From assembly GCF_019449275.2 (NCBI RefSeq), contig NZ_JAHZQZ020000011.1, positions 310,001-374,000 of the forward strand: a stretch of DNA of 64,000 nucleotides, in the 5' to 3' direction. A program made the translations under genes and the position numbers. This stretch comes from Microbacterium sp. HD4P20. Its GTDB lineage: Bacteria > Actinomycetota > Actinomycetes > Actinomycetales > Microbacteriaceae. Under the pieces are notes generated by a model, which searched no databases, was not told the DNA's origin, and saw only the letters and a program-made list of their open reading frames with translations. This document shows, piece after piece, positions 50,448 to 59,806 of the stretch. The number at the start of each line of letters is the position of its first letter. The stretch's first letter is position 1.

Positions 50448-51455
50448 ATGGTGGTGAGCGTGCGGGATGTCGCGGCCGCGGCATCCGTCTCGGTCGGCAC
50501 CGTCTCGAACGTGCTCAACCGGCCGGGCAAGGTGGCACCGGCGACCGTGGAGCGGGTGCTGCAGGCGATCGACGAGCTCGGCTTCGTGCGCAACGACGCG
50601 GCACGACAGCTGCGCGCCGGGCGCAGTCGCAGCATCGCGATGATCGTGCTCGATGCGGGCAACCCCTTCTTCGCCGAGGTCGCGCGAGGTGCCGAGGATC
50701 GCGCTGCCGAGGCCGGCATGAGCGTGCTGCTCGGCAACAGCGATGAGCGCTCGGATCGCGAGGACGCGTACCTCGACCTCTTCCGCGAGCAGCGCGTCAA
50801 CGGCGTGCTCGTCACTCCGGTGGACGGCGGGCTCGACCGGCTCTCGCGGCTTCGCACCGGCGGCGTTCCGGTGATCCTCGTGGACCACGAGGACCCGGGG
50901 CACGAGTTCGCGTCGGTGTCGGTGGACGACGTCGAGGGCGGCTATCTCGCGGTCTCGCACCTGCTCTCGACCGGCCGCCGACGCATCGCGTATGTCGCCG
51001 GGCCTGGCACCATCCGGCAGGTGGCCGACCGCCTGGAGGGCGCGCGACGCGCGGTCGCCGAGGCGCCGGATGCGACGCTCGAGGTCATCGAAATGCCCGC
51101 ACTGTCGGTACTGCAGGGCCGGGCCGCCGGCGAAGCGATCCGCGCGCGGCCCGCCGCCGAAAGGCCCGACGCCGTCTTCGCAGCGAACGACCTGCTCGCC
51201 GTCGGGGCGCTGCAGGCTTTCACACTGATGTCCGACCTGCTCGTGCCGCGCGACATCGCCTTGATCGGGTACGACGACATCGACTTCGCCTCGGCGACGG
51301 TGGTTCCGCTGAGCTCGATCCGCCAGCCCGCCCACTTGATCGGGTACACCGCCGTCGACCTGCTGCTCAAGGAGCTGGACGAAGACGGCGGCGGCCACGA
51401 GCGCACGGTGCGGTTCCGGCCCGAGCTCGTCGTCCGCGAGTCCACCGCGGGCTGA
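50448..51455 (+). CDS. LacI family regulator (rhamnosidase side)
   Basis: This is a 335-residue repressor. The HTH is SVRDVAAAASVSVGTVSNVL (about 4-23), the hinge is RNDAARQLRAGRSRSIAMIV, and the effector domain carries AVFAANDLLAVGALQAF and ALIGYDDIDFASATVVPLSS. ATG 50448 was chosen; the frame is open far upstream by chance. A possible -10 TACACT lies at 50398-50403. Position between the GH78 pair and GH2 makes it a candidate regulator of the rhamnose-type operators (TGAAWCGWTTCA) or of GH2. Confidence 0.92.
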   Translation: MVVSVRDVAAAASVSVGTVSNVLNRPGKVAPATVERVLQAIDELGFVRNDAARQLRAGRSRSIAMIVLDAGNPFFAEVARGAEDRAAEAGMSVLLGNSDERSDREDAYLDLFREQRVNGVLVTPVDGGLDRLSRLRTGGVPVILVDHEDPGHEFASVSVDDVEGGYLAVSHLLSTGRRRIAYVAGPGTIRQVADRLEGARRAVAEAPDATLEVIEMPALSVLQGRAAGEAIRARPAAERPDAVFAANDLLAVGALQAFTLMSDLLVPRDIALIGYDDIDFASATVVPLSSIRQPAHLIGYTAVDLLLKELDEDGGGHERTVRFRPELVVRESTAG

Positions 51456-51613
51456 GCGCGGCGGCGGAGCGTAGTCGCGAGCAACCCGTGCGGGCGGCCC
51501 GGTCGCGCCCCGTGCACGAGCGGTCGCGCGGGCTCCCTCGCGACCGTGACTCGGCTTGGCTCGTTCCCGCCGAAAGCGTCGACTCGCTAGACTGCAGGTG
51601 CATTCAAAGCAGA

Positions 51614-54600
51614 ATGGATATGCACCGCCTCATGACGAAGCAAGACGCCGGATCTTCGCCGGAGTGTTCCACCGCTCCCGCCCGGGGCCAGGTGGCCGGA
51701 GCTGAGATTGCCGCCGACCGCTATTGGGAGAGCACGCGCCCCGGGTCTGGACGCCGGACGCCTCGCGCCGACGCCCGCAGCGATGCCCGCGTGCAGAGCC
51801 TGAACGGCTCGTGGCGCTTCCGCCTCTCGCCGACGGCACAGGGAACCGGTGATGCGTGGCTGAGTGACGCGTTCGACGACGCGTCGTGGGATGCGATGCC
51901 GGTGCCGTCCCATTGGGTGCTGGAGGAGTTCACCCCTCTCGCGGGTGGGTCCCCGCGCCGCATGCTCGGCACCGAAGAAGGGCCGCTCTACACCAACACG
52001 GCGTACCCGATCCCGCTCGATCCACCTCACGTGCCGGCCGAGAACCCGACCGGCGACTACCGGCTGGTGTTCGAGGTCGCCGAAGACTTCGGCGCGGCTG
52101 TGCTGCGCTTCCAGGGTGTCGACTCGTGCGCGCGGGTGTGGCTCAACGGTGAGGAGCTCGGCTGGTCGATGGGCAGCCGGCTGCCGTTCGAGTTCGACGC
52201 GCCCGTGCGTCCCGGACGCAACGTGTTGTGCGTGCGCGTGCACCGGTGGTCGTCGGGCACCTATCTCGAGGACCAGGACATGTGGTGGCTCCCCGGTATC
52301 TTCCGTGACGTCGAGCTGCTGTCTCGAGCCGACGGTGCGATCGACGACCACTTCGTGCACGCCGACTTCGACGCCACGACGGGCATGGGCACGCTGCGAG
52401 TGGATGCCTCCACCGCGGCGATCGTCGAGATCCCCGGGCTCGGCATCCGCGTGCCCGCCGGCGAAGCCGTCACTGTACCGGTCGAGCCGTGGAGCGCCGA
52501 GAGTCCGCGGCTGTATCGCGGCACGCTGACGTCCGTGGGCGAGACCGTCGAGCTCGTCGTCGGCTTTCGGCGCGTCGAGATCGTCGACGGCGTCCTGGTG
52601 GCGAACGGCCGGCCGGTCACCTTCCGCGGCGTCAACCGGCACGAGCACCACCCCGACACCGGTCGCGCGCTCGACCGCACGACGATGATTCAGGACATCG
52701 TGATGATGAAGCGCGCGAACATCGACGCGGTGCGCACCAGCCACTATCCGCCGCATCCCGAGTTCCTGCGGCTGTGCGACGAGTACGGGCTGTGGGTCGT
52801 GGTCGACGTCGACCTCGAGACGCACGGCTTCATCTACTCGGGGTGGGAGGGTAATCCGCCCGCCGAGCCGATGTGGCGCGACGCGCTCATGGATCGCCTG
52901 CGCCGCACCGTCGAGCGCGACAAGAACCGGCCGAGCGTCGTGGTGTGGTCGCTCGCGAACGAGAGCATGACCGGCGATACGTTCGGCGAGATGCGCCGGT
53001 GGCTCGACGTGCGCGACCCGTCCCGTCCCGTGCTGTACGAGCGCGACCCCAGCTACCGGGATTCGGACTTCTACTCGCTCATGTACCCGTCGCTCGAGCT
53101 GCTCGAGAAGATCGGGCGCCGTGAGGAGCCGCGCGGTGGCCGCCTCAGCATGCACGGCATGGTCGCCGACGAGTCCGGGCTGGCACAACTGCCCGAGGGG
53201 GTGAGCGAGGACGACGAGGAGCGCCGTCGGGGCCTGCCGTTCCTGCTGGTGGAGTACGCGCATGCGATGGGCAACGGCCCCGGTTCGCTGCAGGACTACT
53301 GGCGCATCATCCGCGCGCACGACCGTCTGTGCGGTGCGTTCGTATGGGAGTGGATCGACCACGGGTTCTCGTCGGCCACGGCTGACGGCATCCCGTTCAC
53401 GATGCATGGCGACGACGTGGACTACGACCCTCGCGGGGGCCGGTTCAGCCTGCATGGCCTGGTGTTCAGCGATCGCACGCCGACGCCCGGGCTGGTCGAA
53501 CTGGCCAAGGCGCACGAACCGATCTCGATCGATGTGCGCGAGCGCTCGGTGCACATCGTGAACGACCGACATCGCGCAGACACCGCCGATCTGGTCTTCC
53601 GCTGGTCGCTCGAGGCCGGGGGTGCGCGGGTAGCCAGCGGGGTGCTGCGCCCGCCGCCGCTGGCGGCGGGCGCGTCGGTCGAGATCGAGATTCCGGATGC
53701 CGCGACCGCTGCCGACGGACGCTCCGATGCCGTGCTGACCGTCGAGGCGGCGCTCGCCGCCGAGACGCTCTGGGCGCCCGCCGGTCATGTGCTCGCCTGG
53801 GGGCAACGGGTGCTCGCGGACACTCTGGCCCCGTCCGCCGCCCGTGCCGAGGCCGATGAGGTTGAGAAACCACATGCGGGTTCAGTGATCACGCATCCGG
53901 GGTGGCCAGCATCCCCGCGCGGTCTCTCAACCTCGACCGCCGCCCGAAGCGAAGCGACCGAGCCCCTGCACGTGGGGGCGGGGGAGTTCGACCCCGCCAC
54001 CGGGCGGCTCGTGCGACTGGGCGACCTCGAGATCGACGGTCCGGTGCTCGACCTGTATCGCGCACCGACTGAGAACGACCACGGCCAGGGTGCGCTCAAC
54101 GACCTGGCTTCGGTGTGGCGCAAGACGGCGCTGGATCGGCTGCTGCACCGAGTCCGCGGGGTGACCGCCGAAGGGGGTCGGCTGCTGGTGCGCGGCCGCA
54201 CCGCACCGCGTACCCACCCGCATGGCGTCGACTGGACGATGACGTGGACGCCCGAGGACGCGGCGCTCACGCTCGACGTCACGGTCGAATTCGTCGGACC
54301 TTGGGCCGACACCCCGTACCTGCATCGCGACATCTGGGTGCCGCGGCTCGGGCTGCTTTTCGCGCTGCCGGGTGCCGCGCAACGTGTGACATGGTTCGGG
54401 CGTGGTCCCGGCGAGACCTACGTCGATTCGCACGCCGGCTCGCGCCTCGGCCGGTTCTCGCGCACCGTCGACGAGCTGCAGGTGCCGTACCCGGTGCCGC
54501 AAGAGAACGGCAATCACGTTCAGACCCGCTGGCTCGAGATCGAGGGAGACGGGATGCCGTCGCTCCGCGTCGACGGACGCCCCGAGTTCGACTTCACGGC

Positions 54601-54793
54601 GAGGCGATGGACCTCGCACGACCTCGCGCGCGCCGACAAGCCGCACGAGCTCGTGGACTCCGGCCGCGTGTGGCTGAACATCGACCATGCGCAGCAGGGC
54701 CTGGGCTCGGCATCCGTCGGTCCTGCCCTTCCTGAGCGGTACCGCATTCCGCGCGAGCGCACCGGTTGGAGCGTGCGCCTGCAGGCGTGCTGA
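51614..54793 (+). CDS. Beta-galactosidase-like GH2
   Basis: This is a large cytoplasmic GH2 of 1059 residues, comparable to LacZ (1023). The sugar-binding jelly roll (about 55-225; SLNGSWRFRLSPTA, DYRLVFEVAE, SSGTYLEDQDMWWLPGIFRD) and the Ig-like domain precede the TIM barrel. The acid/base is Glu450 (VWSLANESMTGD) and the nucleophile Glu547 (LLVEYAHAMGNGPGS). The C-terminal beta-sandwich has WFGRGPGETYVDSHAGSRLG. The start is uncertain: ATG 51614, 51620 and 51632 are all in frame with weak ribosome-binding sites. Release of beta-galactose from pectin or galactan side chains is likely, but other GH2 activities exist. Confidence 0.88.
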   Translation: MDMHRLMTKQDAGSSPECSTAPARGQVAGAEIAADRYWESTRPGSGRRTPRADARSDARVQSLNGSWRFRLSPTAQGTGDAWLSDAFDDASWDAMPVPSHWVLEEFTPLAGGSPRRMLGTEEGPLYTNTAYPIPLDPPHVPAENPTGDYRLVFEVAEDFGAAVLRFQGVDSCARVWLNGEELGWSMGSRLPFEFDAPVRPGRNVLCVRVHRWSSGTYLEDQDMWWLPGIFRDVELLSRADGAIDDHFVHADFDATTGMGTLRVDASTAAIVEIPGLGIRVPAGEAVTVPVEPWSAESPRLYRGTLTSVGETVELVVGFRRVEIVDGVLVANGRPVTFRGVNRHEHHPDTGRALDRTTMIQDIVMMKRANIDAVRTSHYPPHPEFLRLCDEYGLWVVVDVDLETHGFIYSGWEGNPPAEPMWRDALMDRLRRTVERDKNRPSVVVWSLANESMTGDTFGEMRRWLDVRDPSRPVLYERDPSYRDSDFYSLMYPSLELLEKIGRREEPRGGRLSMHGMVADESGLAQLPEGVSEDDEERRRGLPFLLVEYAHAMGNGPGSLQDYWRIIRAHDRLCGAFVWEWIDHGFSSATADGIPFTMHGDDVDYDPRGGRFSLHGLVFSDRTPTPGLVELAKAHEPISIDVRERSVHIVNDRHRADTADLVFRWSLEAGGARVASGVLRPPPLAAGASVEIEIPDAATAADGRSDAVLTVEAALAAETLWAPAGHVLAWGQRVLADTLAPSAARAEADEVEKPHAGSVITHPGWPASPRGLSTSTAARSEATEPLHVGAGEFDPATGRLVRLGDLEIDGPVLDLYRAPTENDHGQGALNDLASVWRKTALDRLLHRVRGVTAEGGRLLVRGRTAPRTHPHGVDWTMTWTPEDAALTLDVTVEFVGPWADTPYLHRDIWVPRLGLLFALPGAAQRVTWFGRGPGETYVDSHAGSRLGRFSRTVDELQVPYPVPQENGNHVQTRWLEIEGDGMPSLRVDGRPEFDFTARRWTSHDLARADKPHELVDSGRVWLNIDHAQQGLGSASVGPALPERYRIPRERTGWSVRLQAC

Positions 54794-54798
54794 CATCG

Positions 54799-54882
54799 GC
54801 GAGCGGTTGCGGGCGAGCGGATGCGGGCGAGCGGATGCGGGCGAGCGGATGCGGGCGAGCTGACGACGGCGAGCGGATGCCG
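54799..54882. repeat. 14-bp tandem repeat, six copies
   Basis: Six head-to-tail copies of a unit close to GCGAGCGGATGCGG start 6 bp after the GH2 stop. Copies 2-4 are identical; copies 1, 5 and 6 are degenerate. The repeat has no open reading frame of its own, and 14 is not a multiple of three. Confidence 0.92.
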
Positions 54883-54891
54883 CGGTCGCTG

Positions 54892-54944
54892 GCTCTCTCG
54901 GGGGCGCCCGTCGGTCGCCCCGTGGCACGCCTGCCCCTGAGAGC
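54892..54944. terminator. Long imperfect inverted repeat after GH2
   Basis: GCTCTCTCGGGGGC (54892-54905) and GCCCCTGAGAGC (54933-54944) are inverted with small bulges. It lies between GH2 and the convergent DUF222/HNH gene and may serve as terminator. Confidence 0.45.
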
Positions 54945-55026
54945 GGGGTGGGCGAACTGATCCGCCTGAACGTCGCAGAGGTTCTCCGCGTCGTTCAGTC
55001 CGCCGTCGCCGTGGCCCCGCCGTCGC

Positions 55027-56619
55027 TCAGGCGGCGGGGCGGAATCTTCGAGGTGGTGGCTTCAGATCGCCCCAGGCATAGCGGCGCGCGAGGCGCACGG
55101 GCAGGGCGACAGGAGCCCCACCGTCCGGCGCGTGAAGGAGGAAGTCGCCTTTGCCTTCACGGGAGATGCGCCACTCGCCGTGGTGCAGCTGCATGTGATG
55201 CCAACGACAGAGCAGGATGCCGCGGTCGATATCGGTGCGGCCGCCTTCGCTGTACGGATCGATGTGATGCGCTTCGCAGTAGGAGGCAGGTCGATCGCAG
55301 TCCCTCCACCGGCACCCGCCGTCGCGGACGGCGAGAGCAACGCGCTGTTTCGACGAGAAAAGGCGCGCCTCGCGTCCGAGGTCGAGCGGGTTGCCCCGCT
55401 CGTCGAGCGTGCATGTCATCGTGCCGGTGTCACAGGCCTGTCGTGCGACCAGCCAGCCCGGGAGCGTCATGTCGTGGTCTTCGAGCAGCGCAACGGCAGC
55501 GCGGCCTTCGGTCGCGTCAGCGAGTAGACCGGCCGTCGCGACGATGCGGATCCCCGCCCTCCGCGTGCCGAAGACGGTCTCAGCATCGGCGAGTGCTCCG
55601 GCGCGGAGCACGTCGAGCATCAGGTCGTAGGCGAGCTGGTCGTTGGTGCGCGGGTCGGTGGCGAGCTCCTCGGCGCGGGCCTTCTCGTCGGGGTCGACGA
55701 ATCGCGGGCCGCCGCGGCGAGGGCGCAGGGCGGTGTCGATGATGGACTCGATCCACGCGCCGCCCTCGTCTTCGAACGTGAAGCTGCCGTGACGGATGCC
55801 GTCGCGATCGGTCCACCGGCGGAACGAGCGTGCTTCGAAGCGCTGCTCGAACCGGAGCTCGGCACCTGCGGGATCCAGCAGATCGCGAATCGTGCGCGCC
55901 GCCGACGCCAGCTCTTCGACGGTGCGCTCCGAGGCCTCGTCGATGAGTTGACCGGCAGCCGTCTCCCAAGCCGTCCTCACCTCGGTAGCTCGGCCCGCCG
56001 TCACAGCGGCTTCCGACGCGCCGTGGGTCGTCGGATCGTCCGTTGCCCCCACATCGTCGACGGGCGGTTCGCCCAGTCCGCGGTAGATCGCGTCGTGCTG
56101 CGCCGAGGTGAGCGCCCCCGTCATCAGCGCCTCACCGAGCACCGCATGCCAGGGTCGCCGGGCAGCTCCGGCCTGCCTGGCCGTGGGCACTCCCGCATCC
56201 GTGTCCTCGTCGACCGACGCCTGCCCCTCGGTCCTCGCATCATGGTCGGCGAAGTCACCTGCTTCAACGGGCACCAGCCCCGCCGCGAGGGCTTCGCCGA
56301 GCCGCACCTGCTTGGCCGCGTCTGCGCGGGTCGAGCCGGTGAGGTCCTGGATCAGCGACACGGTCGAGCGGTGCCCGCGCTTCTGCGCCAAGCCGCTGTG
56401 TCCGGCGTCACGGGTAGAACGGGAGGCCACTGCGCCTGATCCGGCGATCCGCACGCACTCTCCGCCACGCACGAGCACGCTGGCGTGCTCAATGAGCGCC
56501 AGCACATTCTCATCGGTGATCTGCTGCACGACGCAAGGAATGTCGACGGCCTCGACATCGTCTCCAACCACTGTGCGCAGCGCATCCAGCGCTGCCTGCA
56601 GGTCGGAGAAGAATGCCAT
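55027..56619 (-). CDS. DUF222 / HNH endonuclease domain protein (13E12-like)
   Basis: This is a 530-residue protein of a family that is multi-copy in actinobacteria. The helical DUF222 region spans about 40-380. A C-terminal HNH nuclease-like domain (about 430-500) has CRWRDCDRPASYCEAHHIDP, with zinc cysteines and the catalytic His pair, and CRWHHMQLHHGEW. Function is not established; roles in DNA repair or mobile-element biology have been suggested for the domain. The insertion of an acidic linker (EGQASVDEDTDAG, GATDDPTTHG) between helices is variable in the family. It stands alone, convergent with GH2. Confidence 0.88.
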   Translation of the reverse strand: MAFFSDLQAALDALRTVVGDDVEAVDIPCVVQQITDENVLALIEHASVLVRGGECVRIAGSGAVASRSTRDAGHSGLAQKRGHRSTVSLIQDLTGSTRADAAKQVRLGEALAAGLVPVEAGDFADHDARTEGQASVDEDTDAGVPTARQAGAARRPWHAVLGEALMTGALTSAQHDAIYRGLGEPPVDDVGATDDPTTHGASEAAVTAGRATEVRTAWETAAGQLIDEASERTVEELASAARTIRDLLDPAGAELRFEQRFEARSFRRWTDRDGIRHGSFTFEDEGGAWIESIIDTALRPRRGGPRFVDPDEKARAEELATDPRTNDQLAYDLMLDVLRAGALADAETVFGTRRAGIRIVATAGLLADATEGRAAVALLEDHDMTLPGWLVARQACDTGTMTCTLDERGNPLDLGREARLFSSKQRVALAVRDGGCRWRDCDRPASYCEAHHIDPYSEGGRTDIDRGILLCRWHHMQLHHGEWRISREGKGDFLLHAPDGGAPVALPVRLARRYAWGDLKPPPRRFRPAA

Positions 56620-56881
56620 ACTTCATCATGCCGCTGGCCTCCGACATTCGTGCTTATCAGCGACAAGACTGATTTCGCGAGCCCGATCACCCGACCGCCG
56701 ACCCCCGACCCGCGACCAAGCGGACGTCGGCTGCGCAGCATGCGCGCGCCGACGATGACGACGACTACACGCTCGCGAAGACTGGCTTCTCAGATGACGC
56801 CCCAGCGCGGATGCGAGGGACGCCGGGCGCACCGGGTGAACCACGGACACGCTCGGCGTTCTCACCGCAGCGAAGCTGACC

Positions 56882-57703
56882 TCACGCCTTCTCGACCGGA
56901 ACCTGCAGTTCGGTCACCCAGTCGGGTCCCGGTTCGTGCCCGTCGGCCTCCACGTAGACCTCGCGACAGGGTCCGGTCATTCGGTAGCCCTCGTCGATGA
57001 CACGGCCCATCAGGCGTGACCACGACTCGCCGATGCCTGACATGTCGCCTCGATGGAGGAGTGTCGCCATGGTCTCGACCGCGGGCAGCGTGACGACGTC
57101 GTAGCCGTCCCCGGGCTGCGGCTCGGGTTCGGCGACGTAGGACACATGGACGGCGAGGTCGTCCGAATCCGGCACGGGCTCATACCAGAAGATGCCCGGC
57201 TCGATGATCTGCCGGCCGGCAGCCTCGAGCGCATCATCGAGTCCCGTGATGATGGTCCCGACGACCGGACTGACGTTCTCGGGGCCGCCCCCAGGGGCGA
57301 TTCCCGATGTGGCGTAGACGGTGACAGCGTCGACGCGGCGGTATTGGACGGTCTCTGACATGGCGGTGCTTCCTTCCGGGAGGGAGAGACGCCGGTCGAT
57401 GCGCTCCAGGCGTGCGGTGTCCGCGTCGATCGCTGCGACCAGCTCGGCCCGCCGCTTCGCGAGCACGTGACGGATCCGGCTCTCGTCGTCGGAATCCAGC
57501 GCTGAGGCGATATCGTCGAGGCCGACGCCGAGTTCCCGCAGCTCGACGATCCGCAGCAGCCGGGGCAGTTGCGTGCTCGCGTATCTGCGATAACCCGAGT
57601 GCGGATCGACGTGCGCCGGAATCACCAGGCCGATCGCGTCGTAGTGACGCAGCATCCGCACACTGACGCGCCCGAAGGCGGCGAACTCTCCAATGGTGTA
57701 CAT
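56882..57703 (-). CDS. MerR family regulator with GyrI-like effector domain
   Basis: This is a 273-residue regulator. The MerR winged helix (YTIGEFAAFGRVSVRMLRHY, GYRRYASTQLPRLLRIVELR) is followed by a coiled-coil linker (about 75-125) and a GyrI-like/SOUL-type ligand-binding domain (about 135-273). ATG 57703 gives the canonical N-terminus, and an extension to 57748 is unlikely. An operator-like palindrome TGACACTGTGTCA lies 22 bp upstream. Such BmrR-like proteins activate drug efflux or stress genes. No efflux gene is adjacent, so the target may be only itself or remote. Confidence 0.88.
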   Translation of the reverse strand: MYTIGEFAAFGRVSVRMLRHYDAIGLVIPAHVDPHSGYRRYASTQLPRLLRIVELRELGVGLDDIASALDSDDESRIRHVLAKRRAELVAAIDADTARLERIDRRLSLPEGSTAMSETVQYRRVDAVTVYATSGIAPGGGPENVSPVVGTIITGLDDALEAAGRQIIEPGIFWYEPVPDSDDLAVHVSYVAEPEPQPGDGYDVVTLPAVETMATLLHRGDMSGIGESWSRLMGRVIDEGYRMTGPCREVYVEADGHEPGPDWVTELQVPVEKA

Positions 57704-57724
57704 GGTGCTGGCCACGTTCGACGA

Positions 57725-57737
57725 TGACACAGTGTCA
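57725..57737 (-). promoter_or_regulatory. MerR-type operator
   Basis: TGACACAGTGTCA is a perfect 13-bp palindrome around a central base. On the minus strand it directly follows TTGACT (57744-57739). MerR regulators commonly bind such dyads between -35 and -10. No good -10 is evident, so the promoter assignment is tentative. Confidence 0.6.
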
Positions 57738-57910
57738 GAGTCAACCACAGGGCGATGAGCGGACCAGGAGGAACGTCGTCATCCCTCAACGCAGGCGTGG
57801 CGAAGCCTCTGCGCCGCGGCCGTCCTGTGGCGAGCGGTCGAGCGGTAGTCCACGCCGCGCACCACAGCCCGGCTGGCGGCGCGCCGACGCGGTGCCGATA
57901 CGGTGGACGG

Positions 57911-58478
57911 GTGTCTTACGGGGCGACGAGCGCGGGACCGCGCCGATGGGGCGCTGTGCTCCTGCTCGCGTCGACGCTGGCATGCGCAGCGTGTTCGACT
58001 GTCCCGAGCCCACCCGATGCGGTCGGGGATGGCTTCCCTGGCACGTGCATGCCGCCCGAGTTCTCATGGCCCACTGACTTTCTTGAGTCGCTGCCGGGGG
58101 AGTCTTCTGCGGTCGGCGGGAGCATCGTCGGGCCTGCGCCTGGAGTACGTCGACTCGGAGTGGATGTGGCGGCTTCGGAGCGTCGATACCAAGTACGACA
58201 TGTTCGGCGAGCGTGTGGAGGATCCGAGCTTCGGCAAGGAATCGCTCGTTGACGTGCGGACTCTGGAGACTCTGGCATCTCACACGGTCGAGCTCACGGA
58301 CGCGGAGCAGCAGCCGACAGGCAGCTCGATCTACGAGGCGGCCCGGCTGTCAGGCGAGCGGTGGCCAACCCCTCTCATCATCGAGATGGCTCGTGTCACC
58401 GAAGGCGGGGCGCCGGCGTGGCGGGTCACCACCTGCGACACAGAGACCAACGAGCACTCCGTGACGACCGTAAAGTGA
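57911..58478 (+). pseudogene. Frameshifted putative lipoprotein gene
   Basis: The first part, starting at GTG 57911, encodes a signal-like N-terminus (VLLLASTLACAACSTVPSPP) and GTCMPPEFSWPTDFLESLPG. It continues sensibly to about base 58130. From there the coherent protein continues in another frame: LEYVDSEWMWRLRSVDTKYD, VEDPSFGKESLVDVRTLETL and MARVTEGGAPAWRVTTCDTE, ending at 58478. Skipping one base near 58128-58135 (within ATCGTCGGGCC) joins both into one polypeptide of about 188 residues. It is therefore either a pseudogene or an assembly/sequencing error. Family is not recognised. Confidence 0.65.
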
Positions 58479-58531
58479 CCGCATCCCGTTCGCTCGCGGC
58501 CCGACGAACACGGCCCGGCGAACCCGCCGCC

Positions 58532-59806
58532 TCAGGCCCCGAGCGCCGCCACGTCGGTGAACAGCGTGTCCGACCCGACCTGACCGCCCTTCAGCACCAG
58601 CTCCAGTCCGTCGACGGCGGCGTCGGACGCTTGGGCCCGCAGCAGGACGACGTTGCCCCACGGGTTCGCCGCGATCGAGAGCGACTCGACGCCGAGCAGT
58701 CGCGTGACGCGGCTGGACGTGTCGCCGCCGCACACGACGACGCGACGGGTCGCGCCTTCCCGCACCGCGGAGATGACGACGGATGCAGCGGCCTCCGCGA
58801 TCGACTCGAGCACCGGTCCCGAGCCGGTCGAGGTGGTGTCGGCGTCGTCCGAGGTCAGCACCACGCCGCGTCCCGACCCCAGTGCGCCTAGGACCTCGTC
58901 CGTCGTGGAGGGCAAGCGGGCGGCACCGAGCGGAAGTGGCAGGACCATCCAGCCGGCGGTGGCCGCGGCATCCGCCTGCCGCCTCGTCTGGGCGGAACGG
59001 CTGCCCGACACGACCAGGACCGGTCCGGACGCCTGCGTCGACGTCGGAAGGGCGGAGGCGGAGCCGGGGGACGCAGCCGCGATTCCATGGGACAGCCCGC
59101 CCGAGCCGATCGCGAAGATCGGCGAGGGCAGCGCCCCCAGCGCAGATCCGACGGCCACGAGATGCTCGTCGGTGAGCGCATCGAGGACGAGCGCCGCCTC
59201 GGGTGCCTCGCGCAAGCGGACCGCCAGGTCGTCGAAGGCGACGAGGGGCACCGAGCCGATCGGCAGCGACGTCTGCCGGCTGATGTGCACCGCGAGGTCT
59301 GCCTCGGTCATCGGGGTCGACGGGTGGGTCGACATCGTCGGCTGCCGGTCGAGGCGGTAGACGACGCCGCGCTCCGCAGCGAAGTGCTGGCCGAACAGCG
59401 TGTAGCGGCCGAAGTCCGGCTGAGCGAAGAGCATCGGCACCGGTCGGTCGCCGAACGCCTCCCGTCCGAGCTCGATGACGCGACCGAGACTGCCGACGGT
59501 CGGCGCCGAGTCGGCGGTCGAGCACGCCTTGTACTGGACGAGCTGGGGCGAGAGCTGCCGGAACGCCTCGAGCACAGGGCGCAACTCCGCCTCCATGGCG
59601 TCAGGATCCAGCGACCGCGAGATGCCCGCCACGCCGACCACATCGACATCCGATGCGGCGCGGCGGAGAGCCGCGGCATCCGGAATCGCGGTGAACAGCC
59701 GCCCCGTCCACCCGCGCCGCGCGAACTGCAGCAGCGCGTCGACGCTCCCGGTGAAGTCGTCGCCGTAGAACGCGACGACGCCCCGAGAGCGGGCGCTGTC
59801 AGACAC
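58532..59806 (-). CDS. DUF1537-type four-carbon acid sugar kinase
   Basis: This is a 424-residue ATP-dependent sugar-acid kinase (Otn/Dtn/OiaK superfamily). The N-terminal domain begins VVAFYGDDFTGSVDALLQFA with the diagnostic G-D-D-x-T-G. QLVQYKACSTADSAPTVGSL follows. The C-terminal nucleotide-binding domain shows VLVVSGSRSAQTRRQADAAA, VVVCGGDTSSRVTRLLG and LVLKGGQVGSDTLF. GTG 59806 overlaps the RuBisCO-like stop by 8 bp. In the apiose pathway an OiaK of this superfamily phosphorylates 3-oxo-isoapionate, and a RuBisCO-like protein then acts on the product. The same role is inferred here. Confidence 0.88.
   Translation of the reverse strand: MSDSARSRGVVAFYGDDFTGSVDALLQFARRGWTGRLFTAIPDAAALRRAASDVDVVGVAGISRSLDPDAMEAELRPVLEAFRQLSPQLVQYKACSTADSAPTVGSLGRVIELGREAFGDRPVPMLFAQPDFGRYTLFGQHFAAERGVVYRLDRQPTMSTHPSTPMTEADLAVHISRQTSLPIGSVPLVAFDDLAVRLREAPEAALVLDALTDEHLVAVGSALGALPSPIFAIGSGGLSHGIAAASPGSASALPTSTQASGPVLVVSGSRSAQTRRQADAAATAGWMVLPLPLGAARLPSTTDEVLGALGSGRGVVLTSDDADTTSTGSGPVLESIAEAAASVVISAVREGATRRVVVCGGDTSSRVTRLLGVESLSIAANPWGNVVLLRAQASDAAVDGLELVLKGGQVGSDTLFTDVAALGA

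Noticed and set aside
54799..54882. Tandem repeat as a CRISPR array
   Set aside because: Units are directly adjacent, with no spacers, and only 14 bp long.
56620..56881. Gene or regulatory element in the 262-bp gap before the DUF222 gene
   Set aside because: No coding frame with a ribosome-binding site or clear repeat was found; only ordinary leader sequence is seen.
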